64,000 bases of DNA from Pseudonocardia nigra (GTDB lineage Bacteria > Actinomycetota > Actinomycetes > Mycobacteriales > Pseudonocardiaceae). Where the stretch lies: the NCBI RefSeq assembly GCF_019396355.1, contig NZ_JAHKRK010000009.1:18101-82100 (forward strand). The letters are read 5' to 3'. The notes below the pieces were generated by a model that had not been told where the DNA came from, did no database searches, and saw only the letters and a list, made by a program, of their open reading frames with translations. Shown piece by piece: positions 16,494 to 27,271 of the stretch. The position numbers and the translations under genes were made by a program. Numbering within the stretch: the first letter of the stretch is position 1; every line of letters begins with the position of its first letter.

Positions 16494-17189
16494 GTGCGAA
16501 AGATCCAGCGACTGGCCGCCGTCGGCACGATGGCGGCCCTGACCGTGGCGCTGGCGGCCTGTGGCGGCTCCGAGCAGCCGGCCGACACCGGTGCCGGTGC
16601 CGACACGGGCGGCGACACGGCGGCCACCAGCAGCGCTGCCGCGCCGACGTCGGACATGGCCGCCGCGGGTGGCGACGGGGTCACCCAGACCTCCGACATC
16701 TTCGGCCCGGCCTGCGACCAGGTCCCGACCGAGGGCGAGGGGTCGGCCGAGGGCATGGTCGATGACCCGGTGGCCACCGCCGCGTCGAACAACCCGCTCC
16801 TCTCGACTCTGGTCACGGCGGTCGGGGCCGTCGACGGGCTCGCCGACACGCTGAACTCCGCCGAGGCGCTGACCGTCTACGCGCCGTACAACGGAGCGTT
16901 CGAGGCGCTGGGTGAGGAGACCGTCAACACTCTGGTCGCCAACCCCGACCAGCTCGCCCCGATCCTGCAGTACCACGTCACCGACACCCGCTACGACGCC
17001 GAGGGCCTGGTCGAGGCCGGCACCACGACCATGCTGAACGGCGGCGAGGTGACCATCGGCGGCACCGCCGACGCCCCCACGCTGACCGACGCCATGGGCA
17101 ACACGGTCAACGTGCTCTGCGGCAACATCCCCACCGCGAACGCCACCGTGTTCGTGATCGACAATGTGCTGATGCCGGCCGCGAGCTGA
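16494..17189 (+). CDS. fasciclin-domain lipoprotein (MPT83/MPT70-like)
   Basis: This 231-residue secreted lipoprotein has signal peptide MRKIQRLAAVGTMAALTVAL and lipobox LAAC. A Ser/Ala/Asp linker is followed by one FAS1 domain: NPLLSTLVTAVGAVDGLADTLNSAEALTVYAPYNGAFEAL, the H-box-like QLAPILQYHVTDTRY, and ANATVFVIDNVLMPAAS at the end. FAS1 domains mediate cell-surface adhesion. GTG 16494 has GAGGAGG five bases upstream. A short inverted repeat (GGCCCG and CGGGCC, 16457-16475) lies just before the RBS and could affect translation. A strong hairpin follows the gene. Confidence 0.88.
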   Translation: MRKIQRLAAVGTMAALTVALAACGGSEQPADTGAGADTGGDTAATSSAAAPTSDMAAAGGDGVTQTSDIFGPACDQVPTEGEGSAEGMVDDPVATAASNNPLLSTLVTAVGAVDGLADTLNSAEALTVYAPYNGAFEALGEETVNTLVANPDQLAPILQYHVTDTRYDAEGLVEAGTTTMLNGGEVTIGGTADAPTLTDAMGNTVNVLCGNIPTANATVFVIDNVLMPAAS

Positions 17190-17214
17190 TCATCGGGTAG
17201 TACGCAGCACGTCC

Positions 17215-17250
17215 GCAGGGGCGGTCCCGGGATTCCGGGGCCGCCCCTGC
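17215..17250 (+). terminator. strong terminator hairpin after the fasciclin gene
   Basis: GCAGGGGCGGTCCCGG (17215-17230) pairs with CCGGGGCCGCCCCTGC (17235-17250) through 16 pairs, including one G-U, around the loop GATT. It lies 26 bases after the stop and is followed by TGCGTTG. Confidence 0.75.
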
Positions 17251-17358
17251 TGCGTTGTCCGGAACCGGCGCGGCTGCGCCGAGCGGGCCTTCCGAAGCGA
17301 CCACTGGTGCGGGCTGCGAGCAGGCCGCGCGAGCACGATCCCGTTCATGATCGCAACT

Positions 17359-17376
17359 TTGTGCATGCCTTCACAA
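17359..17376 (+). promoter_or_regulatory. Rex operator upstream of rex-hemACD
   Basis: TTGTGCATGCCTTCACAA matches the Rex operator consensus TTGTGAANNNNTTCACAA at 13 of the 14 fixed positions. It overlaps a possible -35 (TTGTGC, 17359-17364), with a possible -10 TACCGT at 17382-17387 (17-base spacer), so Rex binding would block RNA polymerase. This predicts control of rex and the heme genes by the NADH/NAD+ ratio. Confidence 0.8.
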
Positions 17377-17497
17377 GCGACTACCGTGTAATCCAGTCGC
17401 CGTCAACGCCCGAACCCGGGGTACCCCATCGGTACATCCGGCTGTGCGGTGTGGCCGTCGGCCGCCCGTCACGCATCACCGAGGAGACGCAACCGTC

Positions 17498-18240
17498 GTG
17501 AGCACGCCGCCGCAGGCCGGCTCCGAGGATACGGCCGCCGAGAGGCTGCGGTCCATTCCCGAAGCCAGCGTCGCCCGGCTCGCCGTCTACCTCCGGATGC
17601 TCGGCGAGCTCGCCGAGCAGGGCGCGGAGACCGTCTCCAGCGACGAGCTCGCCGCCGCCACCGGGGTCAACCCCGCGAAGCTGCGCAAGGACCTGTCCTA
17701 CATCGGGTCCTACGGCATCCGCGGCGTCGGCTACGAGGTGGCCGCACTGGTCCGCCAGCTGGAGCGCACGCTCGGGCTCAACCACCGGCAGGCCGTCGCG
17801 GTGGTCGGGGTCGGCAACCTGGGCCACGCGCTCGCGGGCTACGGCGGGTTCGGCGGGCGCGGCTTCCCGGTGGTCGCGCTGTTCGACGTCGACCCGGACC
17901 TCGTCGGGATCCACATCAACGGCATCCTCGTCGAGCACGTCCGGTCGATCCCGCAGGTGTGCGCCGAGCGGGGCGTCACGATCGGGTTGATCGCGACCCC
18001 CGGCCCGGCCGCACAGGCCGTGTGCGACCTGCTCGTGGAGTGCGGCGTGCGGTGCATCCTGAACTTCGCGCCGGTCGTCCTGCAGGTGCCCGGTGAGGTC
18101 GAGGTTCGCAAGGTCGATCTGGCCGTCGAACTGCAGATCCTGGCCTTCCACGTGGCCCGCAAGCACCTCGCCGGTGCCGCCGGTGCTGCCGCTCCGGAGG
18201 TCAACGGGCATGCGGTGATCGGGTCTGGAGGGTTCGTGTC

Positions 18241-18244
<4 letters not shown>
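17498..18244 (+). CDS. rex: redox-sensing transcriptional repressor Rex
   Basis: A 248-residue homodimeric repressor that binds its operator when NADH is low and releases it when NADH rises. The N-terminal winged helix ([53 protein letters not shown]) spans residues 15-75. A Rossmann domain follows with [19 protein letters not shown] near 100-120, the acidic FDVDPDLVG turn and [18 protein letters not shown] 17498 has GAGGAG upstream. The last codons overlap the hemA start, so the repressor is cotranscribed with heme genes as in Streptomyces. Confidence 0.96.
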
Positions 18245-19610
<1,366 letters not shown>

Positions 19611-19614
<4 letters not shown>

Positions 19615-20558
19615 CCCTTCGCATCGGTACCCGGCCCAGCGCCCTCGCCATGGCGCAGACCGGCCAGATCGCCGACCGGCTCCGCGCGGCGGGGCACGCC
19701 GTCGAGCTCGTCGAGATCAGTACGTCCGGCGACCGCTCGAGTGCGCCCGTCGCCCAGCTCGGCGTCGGCGTGTTCGTCTCGGCGCTGCGCGACGCCCTGC
19801 ACCGGGGCGAGGTCGACGTGGCGGTGCACTCCTACAAGGACCTGCCCACGGCCCCCGACCCGCTGCTGCGTCTCGCGGCCGTCCCGCAGCGGGAGGACCC
19901 CCGCGACGCGCTCGTCGCCCGCGACGGGTTGGTCCTCGGCGAGCTGCCCGCCGGGGCGCGGGTCGGCACCGGCTCGCCGCGGCGCGCAGCGCAGCTCGAG
20001 GCGCTGGGCCTCGGGCTGGAGGTCGTCGCGATCCGCGGCAACGTCGACACCCGGATCGGCAAGGTCCGCTCCGGGGAGCTCGACGCCGTCGTCGTGGCCG
20101 CGGCCGGGCTGCGCAGGCTCGGCCGGATCGACGAGGCCACCGAGCTGCTCGACCCCGTGCAGATGCTGTCGGCGCCCGCGCAGGGGGCGTTGGCCATCGA
20201 GTGCCGGGCCGTCGACCTCGAGCTGGCCCGCGCGCTCACCGCCGCACTGGACGACGGGTTCACCCGGGCCGCCGTCACCGCCGAACGCGCGGTGCTGGCG
20301 ACCCTGGAAGCAGGCTGCAGCGCGCCGGTCGGCGCGCTGGCCGACGTGGTGTCCGACCTGGACGACGAGGGACGTGCGGTCGACCGCGTGTCGCTGCGCG
20401 CCGTGGTCGGCACGACCGACGGAGGGCTGCTGCGCGCCTCCGTCACCGGAGACATGGACGACGCCGAGAAGCTCGGAGCCGCGCTGGCCGCCGAGCTGCT
20501 CGACATGGGGGGCCTCGACGCCCTGCCCAGAACCGCTGGATCGGGAGTTCCGAGATGA
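19611..20558 (+). CDS. hemC: porphobilinogen deaminase (hydroxymethylbilane synthase)
   Basis: A 315-residue cytoplasmic enzyme that polymerises four porphobilinogens into hydroxymethylbilane. The N-terminal [14 protein letters not shown], the [10 protein letters not shown] motif with catalytic-loop residues near 75-85, [12 protein letters not shown] and [13 protein letters not shown] are all present. The dipyrromethane cofactor is attached through Cys236 in [16 protein letters not shown] 19611 overlaps the hemA stop (ATGA). Confidence 0.97.
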
Positions 20559-22096
20559 ACCGAGCACCTACCACCCCGGGACGGGTCGCCTTCGTGGGCA
20601 GTGGCCCCGGCGACTCCGGCCTGCTGACCGTGCGCGCCAGGGAGGCCCTCGGCAGCGCCCCGCTGGTCGTCACCGACGCGGACGTCCCCGAGGTGATCCT
20701 CGCGCTCGTGGCCGAGGGCGCCGAGGTGCGCCCCGCGGTGGGCGAGCCCGCCGACGTCGCGCGGGACCTCGTCGAGGAGGCCCGGTCCGGCCGCACCGTC
20801 ACGCGGCTGATCAGCGGCGACCCGCTGACCACCGACTCTGTGGTGGCCGAGGCGGTCGCGGTCGCGGGCGCCGGCGTGCCGTTCGACGTCGTGCCCGGTG
20901 TCCCGGCCACCACCGCCGTCCCGGCCTACGCCGGCGTGCCGCTGGGCTCGGCCCACATCGAGGCCGACGTCCGGACGGGAGTGGACTGGGCCCGGCTCGC
21001 CGCCGCACCCGGCCCGCTCGTGCTGCACGCCACCGCGTCGCACCTGGCGGAGGCGGCCGCCGCGCTCACCGAGCACGGGCTCGCTGCGCAGACCCCGGTC
21101 GCGGTCACCGTGAGCGGCACCGCCACCACGCAGAAGACCGTGCAGGCCACGCTCGGCACGATGGCGCAGCAGGCGGCCGACCTGGAGGGCCCGCTCGTGC
21201 TCACCGTGGGCGACCAGGTGGGGCTGCGCGGCGAGCTGTCCTGGTGGGAGTCGCGCGCGCTGTACGGCTGGCGGGTGCTGGTGCCGCGCACGAAGGACCA
21301 GGCCGGCGTGATGAGCGACCGGCTGGGGATCCACGGCGCCACCGCCGAGGAGGTGCCGACGATCGCCGTCGAGCCCCCGCGCTCGCCCACGCAGATGGAG
21401 CGCGCGGTCAAGGGCCTGGTCGACGGCCGCTACCAGTGGGTGGTCTTCACCTCCACCAACGCGGTGCGTGCGGTGTGGGAGAAGTTCGCCGAGTTCGGGC
21501 TCGACGCCCGCGCGTTCTCCGGCGTCAAGATCGCCTGCGTCGGCACGGCGACCGCCGAGAAGGTGCGCAGCTTCGGCATCGTCCCGGAGCTGGTGCCCTC
21601 GATCCAGGAGTCGCAGGAGTCCTCGTCGGAGGGGCTGCTGGAGATCTTCCCGCCGCACGACGACGTCCTCGACCCGGTGGACCGCGTCCTGCTGCCGCGG
21701 GCCGACATCGCCACCGAGACCCTCGCTGCAGGCCTCCGCGACCGCGGCTGGGAGATCGACGACGTCACCGCGTACCGCACGGTGCGCGCGGCGCCGCCGC
21801 CTGCCCCGATCCGTGAGGCGATCAAGACCGGCGGGTTCGACGCGGTGTGCTTCACCTCGTCGTCCACGGTGCGGAACCTGGTCGGCATCGCCGGGAAGCC
21901 GCACGCTCGCACGATCGTCGCGTGCATCGGCCCGCAGACGGCCGAGACCGCCCGCGAGTTCGGCCTCCGTGTGGACGTGCAGCCGGAGGAGGCCCGCGTC
22001 CCCGCGCTGGTCGACGCGCTGGCCGCCCACGCGGCGCGGCTGCGCGCCGAGGGCGCCCTCCCGCCCCCGCGGAAGGCCAAGGCCCGCCGCCGCTGA
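20555..22096 (+). CDS. hemD: fused uroporphyrinogen-III methyltransferase-like / uroporphyrinogen-III synthase
   Basis: This 513-residue fusion matches the actinobacterial HemD (Rv0511). The first 240 residues are a CobA/SUMT-like tetrapyrrole methylase fold ([55 protein letters not shown]). The second half is a HemD synthase ([67 protein letters not shown]) that cyclises hydroxymethylbilane to uroporphyrinogen III. Whether the methylase half is active, feeding siroheme or cobalamin, is not certain. ATG 20555 overlaps the hemC stop. Confidence 0.93.
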   Translation: MNRAPTTPGRVAFVGSGPGDSGLLTVRAREALGSAPLVVTDADVPEVILALVAEGAEVRPAVGEPADVARDLVEEARSGRTVTRLISGDPLTTDSVVAEAVAVAGAGVPFDVVPGVPATTAVPAYAGVPLGSAHIEADVRTGVDWARLAAAPGPLVLHATASHLAEAAAALTEHGLAAQTPVAVTVSGTATTQKTVQATLGTMAQQAADLEGPLVLTVGDQVGLRGELSWWESRALYGWRVLVPRTKDQAGVMSDRLGIHGATAEEVPTIAVEPPRSPTQMERAVKGLVDGRYQWVVFTSTNAVRAVWEKFAEFGLDARAFSGVKIACVGTATAEKVRSFGIVPELVPSIQESQESSSEGLLEIFPPHDDVLDPVDRVLLPRADIATETLAAGLRDRGWEIDDVTAYRTVRAAPPPAPIREAIKTGGFDAVCFTSSSTVRNLVGIAGKPHARTIVACIGPQTAETAREFGLRVDVQPEEARVPALVDALAAHAARLRAEGALPPPRKAKARRR

Positions 22097-22171
22097 TTGG
22101 TGCCGCCGCGGGTCCGCTCCCCTCTGGCGTTCGGGGCGGGGCGCGGCGGCGGGCGGGGCCCACCGGGGTCG

Positions 22172-22177
22172 TAACCT
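22172..22177 (+). promoter_or_regulatory. -10 element of hemB, leaderless
   Basis: TAACCT ends six bases before ATG 22184, giving hemB its own start despite being downstream of hemACD. Confidence 0.45.
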
Positions 22178-22183
22178 GGTCCT

Positions 22184-23164
22184 ATGGGGTTTCCCTCTTC
22201 GCGGCCGCGGCGGCTGCGCACCACGCCCGCCCTCCGCAGGCTCGTCGCCGAGACCGACCTGCGGCCCCGGCACCTCGTCCTGCCGATGTTCGTCCGTGAG
22301 GGCGCGAGCGAGCCGGTGCCGATCGCCTCGATGCCCGGCGTCGTCCAGCACACCCGCGACACGCTGCGCAAGGCCGCCGCGGAGGCCGTGTCCGCGGGCG
22401 TCGGCGGGCTGATGCTGTTCGGGGTGCCCGCGCACAAGGACGCGAGCGGGTCGGGCGCCGTCGACCCCGACGGGGTGCTGAACGTCGCGCTGCGCGACGT
22501 GCGCGCGGAGGTCGGCGACGCCACCGTCGTGATGGCCGACACCTGCCTCGACGAGTTCACCGACCACGGCCACTGCGGGGTGCTCGACGCCGACGGCCGC
22601 GTGGACAACGACGCCACGCTCGCCGTCTACGCCGACATGGCGGTGGCCCAGGTCGAGGCCGGGGCCCACATGCTCGGGCCGAGCGGGATGATGGACGGCC
22701 AGGTCGGCGTGATCCGCGAGGCGCTCGACGCGGCGGGACACACCGACGCCGCGATCTTCGCCTACACCGCCAAGTACACGTCGGCGTTCTACGGGCCGTT
22801 CCGGGACGCGGTGGAGTCGTCGCTGCAGGGCGACCGCAAGACCTACCAGCAGGACGGCGCCAACGTCCGGGAGTCGCTGCGGGAGCTGGCGCTCGACCTC
22901 GCCGAGGGTGCCGACCTCGTCATGGTCAAGCCCGCCATGGCCTACCTCGACGTGCTGCGGGCCGTCGCCGAGGTGTCGGACGTGCCCGTCGGCGCCTACC
23001 AGGTGTCCGGGGAGTACGCGATGATCGAGGCGGCCGCCGCCAACGGCTGGCTGGAGCGCGACCGCGCGATCCTGGAGACCCTCACCGGCATCCGGCGCGC
23101 CGGCGCCGACGTCGTGCTCACGTACTGGGCCACGGAGGTCGCCCACCGCCTCGCCGCGGAGTGA
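22184..23164 (+). CDS. hemB: delta-aminolevulinic acid dehydratase (porphobilinogen synthase)
   Basis: This 326-residue TIM-barrel enzyme condenses two 5-aminolevulinates to porphobilinogen. The signature [24 protein letters not shown] opens the protein. Metal-site region [15 protein letters not shown] near residue 120 retains a Cys-containing zinc motif. The Schiff-base lysines lie in [15 protein letters not shown] near residue 195 and [15 protein letters not shown] near 247. Length is normal. Confidence 0.97.
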   Translation: MGFPSSRPRRLRTTPALRRLVAETDLRPRHLVLPMFVREGASEPVPIASMPGVVQHTRDTLRKAAAEAVSAGVGGLMLFGVPAHKDASGSGAVDPDGVLNVALRDVRAEVGDATVVMADTCLDEFTDHGHCGVLDADGRVDNDATLAVYADMAVAQVEAGAHMLGPSGMMDGQVGVIREALDAAGHTDAAIFAYTAKYTSAFYGPFRDAVESSLQGDRKTYQQDGANVRESLRELALDLAEGADLVMVKPAMAYLDVLRAVAEVSDVPVGAYQVSGEYAMIEAAAANGWLERDRAILETLTGIRRAGADVVLTYWATEVAHRLAAE

Positions 23165-23207
23165 TCGGCGGGATACGATCGCGCCCCTTGATCACAGGAG
23201 GTGTGCG

Positions 23208-23654
23208 ATGACGTACGACCCCGGTTCGTCCGGCGAGCACCCGCAGCAGGGCAACCCGGGCTGGCCGACCGGCGGGCAGCCCGGGTACCCCGGCGGGTAC
23301 GGGCAGCAGCCCGGCTGGGGCCCGCCGCCCGGGCAGCCCGGCTACGGGATGCAGCCGGCGCCGCCGCCGCGGCGAGGGGCGTTCTCGGCCCTGTTCGACT
23401 ACAGCTTCTCCAGCTTCGCGACCCCCGGACTGGTGAAACTGCTGTACATCGTCGGCTCTGTGCTGATCGTGCTCGGCTGGCTGGGCTACGTCATCGCCGC
23501 GTTCACCATCCCCGAGGTCGGCGCCATGATCGGCATCCTGACCCTGGTCTTCGGGTCCGTCCTGGTGCTGTTCATGCTCGCCATGCTGCGGGTCTCGCTC
23601 GAGTTCTACTTCGCGGTCGTGCGGATGTCGGAGGACATCCACCACAAGCGCTGA
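23208..23654 (+). CDS. DUF4282 membrane protein with Gly/Pro/Gln-rich tail
   Basis: A 148-residue protein. The first 55 residues are a disordered GYPGGYGQQPGWGPPPGQPGYG-type tail. Then come RGAFSALFDYSFSSFATPGLVKLLYIVGSVLIVLGWLGYVI and a second membrane helix (IGILTLVFGSVLVLFMLAMLRVSLEFYFAVVRM), the DUF4282 pattern. The RBS AGGAGGTG is five bases upstream. Function is unknown. The tail resembles that of the next protein, so both may act at the same membrane assembly. Confidence 0.8.
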   Translation: MTYDPGSSGEHPQQGNPGWPTGGQPGYPGGYGQQPGWGPPPGQPGYGMQPAPPPRRGAFSALFDYSFSSFATPGLVKLLYIVGSVLIVLGWLGYVIAAFTIPEVGAMIGILTLVFGSVLVLFMLAMLRVSLEFYFAVVRMSEDIHHKR

Positions 23655-23665
23655 GCGGAGCTGCG

Positions 23666-23694
23666 TGGACAGCAGTTGATGTCCGCTCTACGGT
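23666..23694 (+). promoter_or_regulatory. sigma-A-like promoter of the following gene
   Basis: TGGACA (23666-23671), a 17-base spacer and TACGGT (23689-23694) lie six bases before GTG 23701, giving a complete leaderless promoter. Confidence 0.5.
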
Positions 23695-23700
23695 GTCGCC

Positions 23701-24516
23701 GTGAGCACTCCGTCCGACCCGCACCGCGGGGGCCAAGAGCCCGACCAGGGCCCCTACGGCGAGCAGCCGGACGCCGGGCAGCAGCAGGAGCCGGGGCAGT
23801 ACGGCCAGCAGCCCGGGCAGTACGGCCAGTACGAGCAGCAGCCCGGGCAGTACGGCCAGCAGCCCGGGCAGTACGGCCAGCAGCCCGGCCAGTACGGCCA
23901 GTACGGCCAGCAACCGGGGCAGTACGGCCAGTACGGCCAGTACGGGGCGCAGCAGCCGTACCCGGGTCAGCCGTACGGCGGCGAGCAGGGCGGTCACCAG
24001 TACGCCTACAACCCGTATGGCACGTCCTATCCGGCCGGCCTGGACGACGACTCGGACACGCCGGCGCCCCGGCCGGGTGTGATGCTCCTCGGGCTGGTGC
24101 TGCTGATCCTCAGCACGGTGCCGTTCCTGGCCTTCGGCACGCTGATCCTCTTGGTGCCCATCGACACCAGCGTGCTGCCGCCGGAGCTCAACCTCGAGCA
24201 GCAACTCGCCCAGGCAGGTCTCACACTCGAGACGTTGGTCTCGTTCCTGCGGGTGGTCGGCGCGGTCGCGCTCGTGCTCGCCCTGCTCTACATCCTCTTC
24301 GCGGTGCTGGCCTTCCGGGGCCGCAACTGGGCGCGCATCGCCCTCACCGTCATGACCGTGCTGTTCACGATGCTGCTGCTCCTGAGCACGTTCGGCGGCG
24401 CCGCGGGCGACCCGGGGAGCCTGCTGATCCTGCTGCTGATCGTGGCGGCGTCGGTCGGTGGCACGATCACCTACTTCCTCCCGGACTCCAGCCGGTTCTT
24501 CGCCTCGCGGCGCTGA
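23701..24516 (+). CDS. membrane protein with tandem PGQYGQQ repeats
   Basis: This 271-residue protein opens with about 115 residues dominated by tandem [14 protein letters not shown] units (DNA repeat at 23791-23945). Four hydrophobic segments follow ([89 protein letters not shown]). The Tyr/Gln/Gly-rich N-terminus is of the kind that phase-separates or mediates protein clustering (inference). No family function is recognised. The gene follows another protein of the same design. Confidence 0.75.
   Translation: MSTPSDPHRGGQEPDQGPYGEQPDAGQQQEPGQYGQQPGQYGQYEQQPGQYGQQPGQYGQQPGQYGQYGQQPGQYGQYGQYGAQQPYPGQPYGGEQGGHQYAYNPYGTSYPAGLDDDSDTPAPRPGVMLLGLVLLILSTVPFLAFGTLILLVPIDTSVLPPELNLEQQLAQAGLTLETLVSFLRVVGAVALVLALLYILFAVLAFRGRNWARIALTVMTVLFTMLLLLSTFGGAAGDPGSLLILLLIVAASVGGTITYFLPDSSRFFASRR
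23791..23945. repeat. intragenic tandem repeat encoding PGQYGQ units
   Basis: CAGCCCGGGCAGTACGGC and shorter CAGTACGGC units repeat in frame about ten times. Near-identity of the units suggests recent expansion by slippage or recombination, so length polymorphism between strains is expected. Confidence 0.85.
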
Positions 24517-24526
24517 CCTGCCCCCA

Positions 24527-24541
24527 CCCCTGAGGCAGGGG
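24527..24541 (+). terminator. short hairpin between the QYGQ protein gene and hemL
   Basis: CCCCT, GAGGC, AGGGG form a 5 bp stem ten bases after the stop. It is a weak candidate terminator. Confidence 0.25.
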
Positions 24542-24568
24542 CGCAGGGCGGCTGTAAGACTGGGAGCC

Positions 24569-25903
24569 GTGGGCAGCACGTCATCCGGCATCGCCATCGA
24601 CACCTCCCGCGCGCTCTTCGACCGCGCCTGCGCCGCGATCCCCGGCGGGGTGAACTCGCCGGTGCGCGCGTTCAGCTCGGTCGGTGGCACGCCGCGGTTC
24701 ATGGTCTCCGCCGAGGGGCCGTGGCTCACCGACGCCGACGGCAACCGCTACGTCGACCTGATCAGCTCGTGGGGCCCGATGATCCTCGGCCACGCGCACC
24801 CCGCCGTGGTCGAGGCCGTGCGGGCGGCGGCGGGCGGCGGTCTGTCCTTCGGCGCACCGACGGCGGCCGAGATCGAGCTGGCCGAGGAGATCATCGGGCG
24901 GGTCGCGCCGGTGGAGCAGGTGCGGCTGGTCAACTCCGGCACCGAGGCGACGATGAGCGCCATCCGGCTCGCGCGCGGGATCACCGGCCGCAAGGTCGTG
25001 GTGAAGTTCGCGGGGTGCTACCACGGGCACGTCGACGCACTGCTGGCCCAGGCCGGCTCCGGCGTCGCCACGCTGGGCCTGCCCACGAGCCCCGGGGTCA
25101 CCGGTGCGCAGGCCGCCGACACCGTGGTGCTCCCGTACAACGACCTGGACGCCGTGCGCGCGGTGTTCGCCGAGCGCGGCGACGAGATCGCCTGCGTGAT
25201 CACCGAGGCGGCCGCGGGGAACATGGGCGCGATCGCCCCGCGCCCCGGCTTCAACGCCGGGCTGCGCGAGATCTGCCACGCCGCCGGCGCATTGCTCGTG
25301 ATCGACGAGGTGATGACCGGGTTCCGGGTCTCGCCGGCGGGCTGGTTCGGCCTCGACGGTGTGGCGGGCGACCTCTACACCTTCGGCAAGGTGATGTCGG
25401 GTGGGCTGCCCGCGGCGGCGTTCGGCGGCGCGGCATCGCACATGGCGCACCTCGCCCCGGCCGGACCCGTCTACCAGGCGGGCACGCTGTCCGGGAACCC
25501 GGTCGCCGTCGCCGCGGGGCTCGCCACACTGCGGGCCGCCGACGCCGGCGTCTACGCCGCGCTCGACGCCAACGCCCAGCGGCTCGGAGCGATGATCGGC
25601 AACGCGCTGCGCGCCGAAGGCGTGCCGCACCGCGTCCAGTTCGCGGGGAACCTGGTCTCGGTGTTCTTCACCGAGGACGAGGTGCACGACTACGCCGGCG
25701 CGCAGGCCGCCGCCACGTGGCGCTTCCCGGCGTTCTTCCACGCGCTGCTGGAGCGCGGCGTGTACGCGCCGCCGAGCGCGTTCGAGGCATGGTTCGTCTC
25801 GGCCGCCCTCGACGACGAGACCTGGCAGGTGATCGAGGCCGCCCTGCCCGCCGCGGCGCAGGCGGCCGCCACCGCGATCTCCCCGGCCGAGGCGGCCCAA
25901 TGA
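24569..25903 (+). CDS. hemL: glutamate-1-semialdehyde 2,1-aminomutase
   Basis: A 444-residue PLP enzyme of the class III aminotransferase fold that converts glutamate-1-semialdehyde, the HemA product, to 5-aminolevulinate. Features in order are [83 protein letters not shown] and the PLP lysine K274 in [21 protein letters not shown] 24569 is preceded at eight bases by TAAGAC, a possible leaderless -10. It overlaps the next gene by ATGA. Confidence 0.96.
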   Translation: MGSTSSGIAIDTSRALFDRACAAIPGGVNSPVRAFSSVGGTPRFMVSAEGPWLTDADGNRYVDLISSWGPMILGHAHPAVVEAVRAAAGGGLSFGAPTAAEIELAEEIIGRVAPVEQVRLVNSGTEATMSAIRLARGITGRKVVVKFAGCYHGHVDALLAQAGSGVATLGLPTSPGVTGAQAADTVVLPYNDLDAVRAVFAERGDEIACVITEAAAGNMGAIAPRPGFNAGLREICHAAGALLVIDEVMTGFRVSPAGWFGLDGVAGDLYTFGKVMSGGLPAAAFGGAASHMAHLAPAGPVYQAGTLSGNPVAVAAGLATLRAADAGVYAALDANAQRLGAMIGNALRAEGVPHRVQFAGNLVSVFFTEDEVHDYAGAQAAATWRFPAFFHALLERGVYAPPSAFEAWFVSAALDDETWQVIEAALPAAAQAAATAISPAEAAQ

Positions 25904-26535
25904 CGAGCGAGCGCAGCGTGGTGCACCTGCTGCGCCACGGCGAGGTGCACAACCCGGACGGCATCCTCTACGGGCGCCTGGAGGGGTTTCGGCTCTCGGA
26001 GAACGGTCGCGACCAGGCCGAGATCGTGGCCAAGACCCTCGCCGGGCACGACCTCGCCGCCGTCGTCGCGTCCCCACTGCAGCGGGCGCAGGAGACGGCG
26101 GCCCCGATCGCCGCGGCGCACGACCTCGAGATCGTCACCGACGAACGGCTGATCGAGGCGGACAACCGGTTCGAGGGCAAGAAGTTCTCGGTGGGCGACG
26201 GCGCGCTGCGCAGCGTGCGCACGTGGCCGCTGCTGCGCGACCCGTTCACGCCGTCGTGGGGTGAGCCGTACCTGCAGATCGCCCACCGCATGCTGGGCGC
26301 GGTGCACCGGGCCCGCGCGCTGGCGGAGGGCAGAGAGGCGGTGTGCGTTTCCCACCAGCTGCCGATCTGGACGCTGCGCCGGTTCCTCACCGGCCAGCGG
26401 ATGTGGCACGACCCGCGGAAGCGGCAGTGCGCACTGGCGTCGCTCACCTCGCTCGTGTTCACCGGCACCGAGCTGACCCAGCTGCGCTACTGCGAGCCCG
26501 CAGGCGCGAGCGACCCGGGGCAGACGGGCGCATGA
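25900..26535 (+). CDS. histidine phosphatase / phosphoglycerate mutase-like protein (Rv0525-like)
   Basis: A 211-residue member of histidine phosphatase clade 1. The catalytic [11 protein letters not shown] is at residues 9-19, [17 protein letters not shown] near 56, a phosphate-pocket Glu in [10 protein letters not shown], and the second catalytic His in [15 protein letters not shown] near 150. Start overlaps the hemL stop, and the stop overlaps the TlpA-like start. The physiological substrate is unknown; its place between hemL and the cytochrome c genes is conserved in mycobacteria. Confidence 0.88.
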   Translation: MTSERSVVHLLRHGEVHNPDGILYGRLEGFRLSENGRDQAEIVAKTLAGHDLAAVVASPLQRAQETAAPIAAAHDLEIVTDERLIEADNRFEGKKFSVGDGALRSVRTWPLLRDPFTPSWGEPYLQIAHRMLGAVHRARALAEGREAVCVSHQLPIWTLRRFLTGQRMWHDPRKRQCALASLTSLVFTGTELTQLRYCEPAGASDPGQTGA

Positions 26536-27116
26536 GGAGGACGATGCGCCGGATCGCGCTCGCACTGGCGGCACTGCTGCTGCTCGCGGCCTGCTCGACC
26601 AGCCAGGACGCAGTTGCGACGGGAGGGGAGTTCCGGTTCGTCGCCCCCGACGGGCAGACGACGATCCACTACGACCCGCCCGGGAACCGCGGCCGTGTGA
26701 CCGGGCTGGAGGGCGAGAGCCTGCTGCACCCGGGCACCACGGTGGGACTGGACGACTACCCCGGCCAGGTCGTCATCCTCAACATCTGGGGCTCCTGGTG
26801 CGGCCCGTGCCGCGAGGAGATGCCGGACCTGCAGTTCGTGCAGGACCAGACCGAGGCCGTGGTGCTCGGGATCGACGTGCGCGACGACCGCGAGGCCGCC
26901 GCCGACTTCGTCCGGTCGCGGGGCCTCACCTTCGACTCGATCTTCGACAACCCGGGACGCACGTTGCTGCAGCTCAAGGGCTACCCGCGCAATGCCGTGC
27001 CCTCCACGATCGTGCTGGACGAGGAGCACCGGGTGGCCGCGGTCTACCTGCTCCCGATCCGTCCGTCCGAGGTGATCGCACTGGTGGAGCGCCTCGAGTC
27101 CGAACCCGCCGCCTGA
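26532..27116 (+). CDS. TlpA/ResA-type thiol-disulfide lipoprotein (Rv0526-like)
   Basis: This 194-residue extracytoplasmic thioredoxin-fold protein has the signal [21 protein letters not shown] with lipobox LLAAC. The catalytic WGSWCGPCREEMPDL motif is near residues 90-104, and the cis-Pro loop NAVPSTIVLD is near 160. It should receive electrons from CcdA and reduce apocytochrome c cysteines before heme ligation by ResB/CcsB. ATG 26532 overlaps the upstream stop; ATG 26544 is an alternative. Confidence 0.92.
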   Translation: MRRTMRRIALALAALLLLAACSTSQDAVATGGEFRFVAPDGQTTIHYDPPGNRGRVTGLEGESLLHPGTTVGLDDYPGQVVILNIWGSWCGPCREEMPDLQFVQDQTEAVVLGIDVRDDREAAADFVRSRGLTFDSIFDNPGRTLLQLKGYPRNAVPSTIVLDEEHRVAAVYLLPIRPSEVIALVERLESEPAA

Positions 27117-27118
27117 CC

Positions 27119-27175
27119 CCGGGAGTCGGGCTCTGAGCGTGCGCGAGTCGGCATGTGAGCGCGCGCGAGTCGGAC
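27119..27175. repeat. GAGTCGGG tandem repeats between TlpA-like gene and ccdA
   Basis: Three degenerate copies of the unit GGGAGTCGGGCTCTGAGCGT / GCGCGAGTCGGCATGTGAGC / GCGCGAGTCGGAC with a period of about 23 bases begin three bases after the stop. They are the same family as the array at 14541 and run in the opposite direction to the copies inside resB. Confidence 0.8.
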
Positions 27176-27257
27176 GATCCGTGCGCGCAGGCGCGCCGCG
27201 GGTGCTGATCGACTACACGTTGTAGAACCCGGTGCGCGGGCCGGTGCGGCTGCCGCT

Positions 27258-27263
27258 TACCCT
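27258..27263 (+). promoter_or_regulatory. -10 element of ccdA
   Basis: TACCCT lies eight bases before ATG 27272 but only two before ATG 27266, so 27272 is the better leaderless start. Confidence 0.4.
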
Positions 27264-27271
27264 CGATGGTG

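Noticed and set aside
19832..23146. 1104-codon minus-strand frame opposite hemC-hemD-hemB
   Set aside because: It shows no domain features and mirrors the codon bias of the real genes on the other strand; a high-GC artefact.
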